In this document: positions 5,149 through 8,186 of the stretch, piece by piece
How positions within the stretch are numbered: the stretch's first letter is position 1
Layout: each line of letters begins with the position of its first letter
The notes under the pieces: model-generated
Told to the model about the DNA's origin: nothing
What the model saw: the letters and a program-made list of their open reading frames with translations, nothing else
Database searches by the model: none
Program-made: the position numbers and the translations under genes
Assembly (NCBI GenBank): GCA_028276205.1
Contig: JAPYWU010000058.1
Location: 1 to 8,186 of the forward strand
DNA from: Dictyoglomaceae bacterium
GTDB taxonomy: Bacteria; Dictyoglomota; Dictyoglomia; Dictyoglomales; Dictyoglomaceae
Direction: 5' to 3'
DNA length: 8,186 nt

Positions 5149-6152
5149 CCCTCTATGGAAAGTTTTTCCAATCCTTCCATAATTTTATCATTAATTTTTA
5201 AGTTTATCACTCTTTCTGCTAATTTTAGTGCATTTTTAATGGCTTTGGATTTTGATCTTCCATGGGATATGATAACATTACCATTTATCCCAAGAAGAGG
5301 AGCTCCACCAAATTCGCTATAATCCATACTTTTTTTCACATTTCTAAATTTAGGTTTTAGAAGTAAGGCAAGAATAATACTCCACCATGAACTCTTTAGT
5401 TCTTTTGATATTAATTCAAACAAAGTTTCTGCAACACCCTCCGCTGTTTTTATAGCAATATTTCCTACAAATCCATCGCATATAATTATATTAACTATTC
5501 CTTTAAATAGGTCTTTCCCCTCCACATTTCCATAAAAATTGAAATAAGGATTATTCTTTAATAAAGAATAAGTTTCTTGAGCTAGCTGATTACCTTTTCC
5601 TTCTTCTTCACCAATATTTAGTAATGCTATTTTAGGATTTTCTATGCCAAAAATCGATTCCATATATATTTTTCCCATTAAAGCAAATTGTACCAAATAT
5701 TCCTTTTTACAATCTACATTTGCCCCTATATCTAACATAATAGTAGGTGTGTTGTTTATAGTAGGAAGAACGGTAGTTATAGCAGGTCTTTTAATTCCCT
5801 TTAGTCTTCCTAAATAGAGTAATGCACTGCTCATTACTGCTCCCGTATTACCTGCGGATACTACTCCATCTACTTTTTCTTCCTTTATTAATTTAATAGA
5901 TTTTACAATTGAGGAATCTTCTTTTTCTTTTACTGCAAAAGCTGGATGTTCATGCATTTCTATTACTTGTTCTGCGTGAACTATTTCAATTCTATGGTTA
6001 TCAAATTTATATTTGTTTAATTCCTTGTCAATTAATGTTTTATTCCCCACAAGTACAATTGTAGACTTTATTTCTAGTAGTGCTTCAATGGCTCCTTTTA
6101 CAATTTCTGAAGGAGCATAATCTCCTCCCATTGCATCAAGAGCTATTTTCAT
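5145..6152 (-). CDS. plsX: Phosphate acyltransferase PlsX
   Basis: PlsX converts acyl-ACP plus phosphate to acyl-phosphate, the acyl donor for PlsY in bacterial phospholipid synthesis; it acts as a peripheral membrane protein. The 335-residue length is normal. Signatures are ALDAMGGDYAP (4-14), SAGNTGAVMSSALLYLGRL (99-117) and MLDIGANVDCK (139-149). LLNIGEEEGKGN (178-189) follows, then CDGFVGNIAIKTAEGV (225-240) and YSEFGGAPLLGINGNVIISH (278-297). The stretch SSWWSIILALLLKPKF (254-269) falls where PlsX has its hydrophobic membrane-contact helices. ATG 6150-6152 has a strong SD (AAAGGAGG, core 6163-6167, 10-nt gap). It follows rsmI by 26 nt and overlaps pilT by 4 nt. The common partners fabH, fabD and rpmF are not adjacent here, which is a less usual setting. 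Confidence 0.97.
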   Translation of the reverse strand: MKIALDAMGGDYAPSEIVKGAIEALLEIKSTIVLVGNKTLIDKELNKYKFDNHRIEIVHAEQVIEMHEHPAFAVKEKEDSSIVKSIKLIKEEKVDGVVSAGNTGAVMSSALLYLGRLKGIKRPAITTVLPTINNTPTIMLDIGANVDCKKEYLVQFALMGKIYMESIFGIENPKIALLNIGEEEGKGNQLAQETYSLLKNNPYFNFYGNVEGKDLFKGIVNIIICDGFVGNIAIKTAEGVAETLFELISKELKSSWWSIILALLLKPKFRNVKKSMDYSEFGGAPLLGINGNVIISHGRSKSKAIKNALKLAERVINLKINDKIMEGLEKLSIEG

Positions 6153-6178
6153 GAAAAAATTTCCTCCTTTCTAACATA

Positions 6179-7045
6179 TTATAGTATCTTCTTAATTTTC
6201 TCTTTTATATTTATTGACGCTTTATAAACTTCCTTTTTAGATATATTTAATTTTTTAGAGACTTTCTCAATTGCATCTTTTAAAGAAAGGTCCTGTTTAA
6301 TAAGTTCATCGAAAAGGAGAGCTTCAATGGAAATATCGTTTTTTAGCTCCTTTTTAGCTTCTCCTTCCCAATGTACTATAACTGTATATTCTCCCTTTTC
6401 TTTATATGGATCTTTATTAACTTCTTCTATTACCTTTTCTATATTACCATAATACACCTTTTCGAAGGTTTTTGTAAGTTCTCTGCATACACATAAAATA
6501 GAATTGGGAAATACTTTTAATATGTCTTGTAAAAGTTCATCAATTCTTTTAGGGGATTCATAGATAACAAAAGTTTCTATCTCTTTTTCTTCCATCTTTT
6601 TTAAATATTCTATTCTTTTATTTGATGATTTTGGCAAAAAACCTGCAAAATAGAATGTATTAAGAGGAAGACCTGATACAGAAAGGGCTGCTATTAATGA
6701 TGATGGGCCAGGAATTGGAATTACGTCTATATTATTTTCTCTGGCAGCTTTTACTATTTGGTAACCTGGATCAGATATACATGGAGTTCCAGCATCTGAA
6801 ACTAAAGCAATATCTAGATTTTTATTTATAAGTAGATCTAAAAATAATTTTACTCTTTTTTCTTCGTTATATTTGTGATAAGAGATGATAGTTTTATTTT
6901 CAATCTCATATCTTTTCAATAAAATCTTAGTATGATTGGTATCTTCAGCAGCAATTATGGGACAATTTTTTAGAACCTCGATAGCTCTAAGAGTAATATC
7001 TTTTAAATTTCCTATTGGTGTTGCTACTACATATAACTTTCCCAT
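6179..7045 (-). CDS. rsmI: 16S rRNA (cytidine-1402-2'-O)-methyltransferase RsmI
   Basis: RsmI methylates the 2'-OH of C1402 in the 16S rRNA decoding centre using S-adenosylmethionine, helping start-codon fidelity. The 288 residues match the family. The tetrapyrrole-methylase-fold signatures are LYVVATPIGNLKDITLRA (4-21), IAAEDTNHTKILLKRY (31-46) and SYHKYNEEKR (55-64). Next come ALVSDAGTPCISDPGYQIV (80-98), PIPGPSSLIAALSVSGLP (110-127) and FAGFLPKSSNKR (133-144). YESPKRI (162-168) and CRELTKTFE (187-195) follow. The tail after about residue 240 (DELIKQDLSLKDAIEKVSKK) fits the family's small C-terminal helical domain. ATG 7043-7045 is the only start that keeps the family N-terminus. It has no convincing SD, and the predicted -10 box ends only 10 nt upstream, so the mRNA is probably leaderless or nearly so. 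It is first in the rsmI-plsX-pilT operon. Confidence 0.96.
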   Translation of the reverse strand: MGKLYVVATPIGNLKDITLRAIEVLKNCPIIAAEDTNHTKILLKRYEIENKTIISYHKYNEEKRVKLFLDLLINKNLDIALVSDAGTPCISDPGYQIVKAARENNIDVIPIPGPSSLIAALSVSGLPLNTFYFAGFLPKSSNKRIEYLKKMEEKEIETFVIYESPKRIDELLQDILKVFPNSILCVCRELTKTFEKVYYGNIEKVIEEVNKDPYKEKGEYTVIVHWEGEAKKELKNDISIEALLFDELIKQDLSLKDAIEKVSKKLNISKKEVYKASINIKEKIKKIL

Positions 7046-7055
7046 ACTTACTTAA

Positions 7056-7083
7056 ATTATAAATATATTTTTCTACTTGGCAA
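7056..7083 (-). promoter_or_regulatory. Promoter for rsmI-plsX-pilT with predicted near-leaderless start
   Basis: On the - strand, TTGCCA (7083-7078, 5/6 match) is followed after 16 nt by TATAAT (7061-7056, 6/6). The expected transcription start is around 7049-7047, only 2-4 nt before the rsmI ATG at 7045. The missing SD in front of rsmI agrees with this. Its -35 box overlaps that of the divergent yicC promoter. Confidence 0.68.
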
Positions 7084-7105
7084 ATTAAATGAGGTGAAGT
7101 AAAAT
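7077..7105 (+). promoter_or_regulatory. Divergent promoter for yicC-remA with predicted near-leaderless start
   Basis: TTGGCA (7077-7082, 5/6) is followed after 17 nt by TAAAAT (7100-7105, 5/6). The start site would fall near 7112, about 3 nt before the yicC ATG at 7115. A GAGGTGA at 7091-7097 looks like an SD but sits 17 nt from the ATG, too far for normal use, and would lie in the promoter spacer. A weaker alternative -10 is TATAGT at 7106-7111, but it has no well-spaced -35. Confidence 0.52.
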
Positions 7106-7114
7106 TATAGTAAA

Positions 7115-7972
7115 ATGAAAAGTATGACTTCTTCAGCATTTAGAGAGTTTGTTATTGATAGCCTTACTTTTTTTTTAGAAATAAAAGGCTATAATCATCG
7201 TTTTTTAGAAATTAAGATAAATTTACCTGATGCTCTTTCTTTTTTAGAAAAGGAGATAATTACAGAGATAAAACGTTTTGTAAAAAGAGGATATGTAGTT
7301 TTTTCCTTAAAGATTCATAAATTACCCGAAAACTATTCAAAATTAAATGTAGATCTTCTTAATAATATCTTAAAAGAGCTTAGTAAAATTACTGGAAATT
7401 CGGAAGCTATATATAATTGGAAGGAGGTTCTTGCTAACCCTCAAATATTTTTTACAGAGAATAGAGTTTTTAATGATGATGATTGTAAAAAAATAATGTC
7501 TGAGACAAAATTGTTAATAGAAGAATTTGATAGATATAAAAGGGAAGAAGGAGAAAGCCTTAAAAAGGCTATATTAGAAAGTTTAAATAAAATTGAAATA
7601 CTCCTTTCTAATATTAAAAGGGAAGAAGAGAATTGGCAAAAAGAGGCAAAACTTTTTTTAGAAAAAAAATTAAAAGAATTTGAATTCAACAATATAAATG
7701 AGGATAGACTTTATCAAGAACTTGCTCTTCTACTTATGAAAACTGATATCAATGAGGAAATAACCAGGATTGATGAATTTATAAGAAGATTTTATGAAGA
7801 GATTAAAAAAGATGATTCTATTGGTAAAACATTGGAATTTATACTTCAAGAAATGAATAGAGAAATAAATACTTTATCCAGTAAAACTGCAAAAACTTCT
7901 ATTATGTTTTATGCTATTGATTTGAAAAAAGAATTGGAAAAAATTAGAGAATTAACATTAAATATTGAATAG
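7115..7972 (+). CDS. yicC: YicC/YloC family endoribonuclease-like protein
   Basis: YicC-family proteins are conserved bacterial proteins reported to act as endoribonucleases on small RNAs/mRNAs; the target here is unknown. The 285-residue length is close to the usual ~290. The N-terminal domain begins KSMTSSAFRE (2-11), where most members read K/R-SMTGFGR, so the usual glycines are replaced here. EIKGYNHRFLEIKINLP (22-38) fits the family's 'S.N.R.LE...RLP', and VKRGYVVFSL (57-66) its 'RG.V'. The middle is Glu/Lys-rich and helical, including EEGESLKKAI (144-153). The C-terminal DUF1732 block is strongly conserved: GKTLEFILQEMNREINTLSS (237-256), K257, KKELEKIREL (271-280) and NIE at the end. 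ATG 7115 is forced by a stop just upstream at 7100-7102. remA follows after 18 nt, the usual yloC-ylzA order in Firmicutes. Confidence 0.93.
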   Translation: MKSMTSSAFREFVIDSLTFFLEIKGYNHRFLEIKINLPDALSFLEKEIITEIKRFVKRGYVVFSLKIHKLPENYSKLNVDLLNNILKELSKITGNSEAIYNWKEVLANPQIFFTENRVFNDDDCKKIMSETKLLIEEFDRYKREEGESLKKAILESLNKIEILLSNIKREEENWQKEAKLFLEKKLKEFEFNNINEDRLYQELALLLMKTDINEEITRIDEFIRRFYEEIKKDDSIGKTLEFILQEMNREINTLSSKTAKTSIMFYAIDLKKELEKIRELTLNIE

Positions 7973-7990
7973 AGGGGAGTGGAATTAATT

Positions 7991-8186
7991 ATGAAGCTTA
8001 TTAATATTGGTTTTGGTAATATGGTGGTAAGCTCGAGAGTTGTAGCTATTATAAGTCCTGATTCTGCACCCATAAAAAGGTTTTTATCTGATGCTAAAAA
8101 TCGCAATGAGCTTATAGATGCAACTTATGGAAGAAAGACAAGAGCTGTACTTGTATTAGATAGTGGTCATATAGTTTTATCTGCTT
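7991..8186 (+). CDS. remA: RemA/DUF370 (YlzA) DNA-binding regulator, 3' end outside window
   Basis: RemA in B. subtilis is an oligomeric DNA-binding activator of biofilm-matrix and osmoprotection genes; homologues keep a short, highly conserved DUF370 domain. Visible here are 65 codons, about three quarters of the usual ~85-90. The blocks INIGFGN (4-10), AIISPDSAPIKRF (19-31), LIDATYGRKTRAVLVLDSGH (41-60) and IVLSA at the edge match the family closely. From memory, B. subtilis Arg18, Arg50 and Arg51 contact DNA. The matching positions here are Arg16, Arg48 and Lys49, so the charge is kept. ATG 7991 has GAGGGGAG upstream (7972-7979). A GTG at 7979 is in frame but falls inside the SD. By the usual order gmk would follow, but that lies outside the window. 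Confidence 0.93.
   Translation, partial: MKLINIGFGNMVVSSRVVAIISPDSAPIKRFLSDAKNRNELIDATYGRKTRAVLVLDSGHIVLSA

Noticed and set aside
4715..5182. Open frame of 155 codons on the + strand inside pilT and the plsX end
   Set aside because: It is entirely antisense to pilT, whose motifs are unambiguous, and its translation shows no family features. Low stop density opposite a conserved gene explains it.
7091..7097. GAGGTGA as the Shine-Dalgarno of yicC
   Set aside because: It sits 17 nt before the only possible ATG, well outside normal spacing, and no in-frame alternative start exists between them because of a TAA at 7100-7102.
1..8186. CRISPR arrays, tRNA/rRNA genes, insertion sequences, integrase or phage genes
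   Set aside because: I searched by eye on both strands and found no direct-repeat arrays, cloverleaf-like segments, transposase motifs or terminal inverted repeats. Nearly all the sequence is accounted for by housekeeping-type genes.

Overview
The window is AT-rich, gene-dense bacterial DNA with heavy use of AGA/AGG arginine codons. Its proteins read as Firmicute-like or deep-branching thermophile types: a RemA/DUF370 protein directly after yicC, and a B. subtilis-like type II dehydroquinase. My best guess is a Dictyoglomus-like thermophile. This rests on general appearance and not on a database match; a thermophilic clostridium is the main alternative. All genes look chromosomal. I see no mobile element, phage gene, CRISPR array, tRNA or rRNA.

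Layout. (1) Positions 1-1591, + strand, form one tightly packed operon. It holds the 3' end of a spermidine synthase-type gene, a 41-residue Cys-rich protein built from two copies of a CC-x2-C-x5-C unit, a 42-residue Lys-rich single-pass membrane protein, aroK and aroQ. Junctions are close or overlapping (ATGA between the membrane protein and aroK; 14 nt between aroK and aroQ). (2) Positions 1592-1808 are non-coding and hold a near-consensus sigma-70-type promoter (TTGACT-17-TATAAT) and a leader of about 136 nt. (3) Positions 1809-4066, + strand, hold a GT4-type glycosyltransferase and a protein from a largely uncharacterised, probably helical-toroid family. They overlap by 43 nt in different frames at an A6 run preceded by an SD-like purine tract. 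(4) Positions 4063-7045, - strand, hold rsmI-plsX-pilT, with a GTGA overlap between plsX and pilT. The end of pilT overlaps the end of the glycan pair tail-to-tail by 4 nt, and a 19-bp-arm inverted repeat lies just inside pilT. (5) Positions 7046-7114 are a compact divergent promoter region. (6) Positions 7115-8186, + strand, hold yicC followed by remA, which is cut by the window end.

Functions. Region 1 combines polyamine synthesis, two shikimate-pathway steps and two unknown small proteins. Region 3 looks like a two-component glycan-building cassette of unknown product. Region 4 joins 16S rRNA methylation, the entry step of phospholipid synthesis and a PilT retraction ATPase. Region 6 is the conserved yicC-remA pair (RNase-family protein plus DNA-binding regulator).

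The points most worth a second look are the divergent promoters that share a palindromic -35 and seem to give two nearly leaderless mRNAs, the split glycosyltransferase/helical-domain junction, the hairpin at the convergent overlap, and the duplicated-motif Cys-rich miniprotein.
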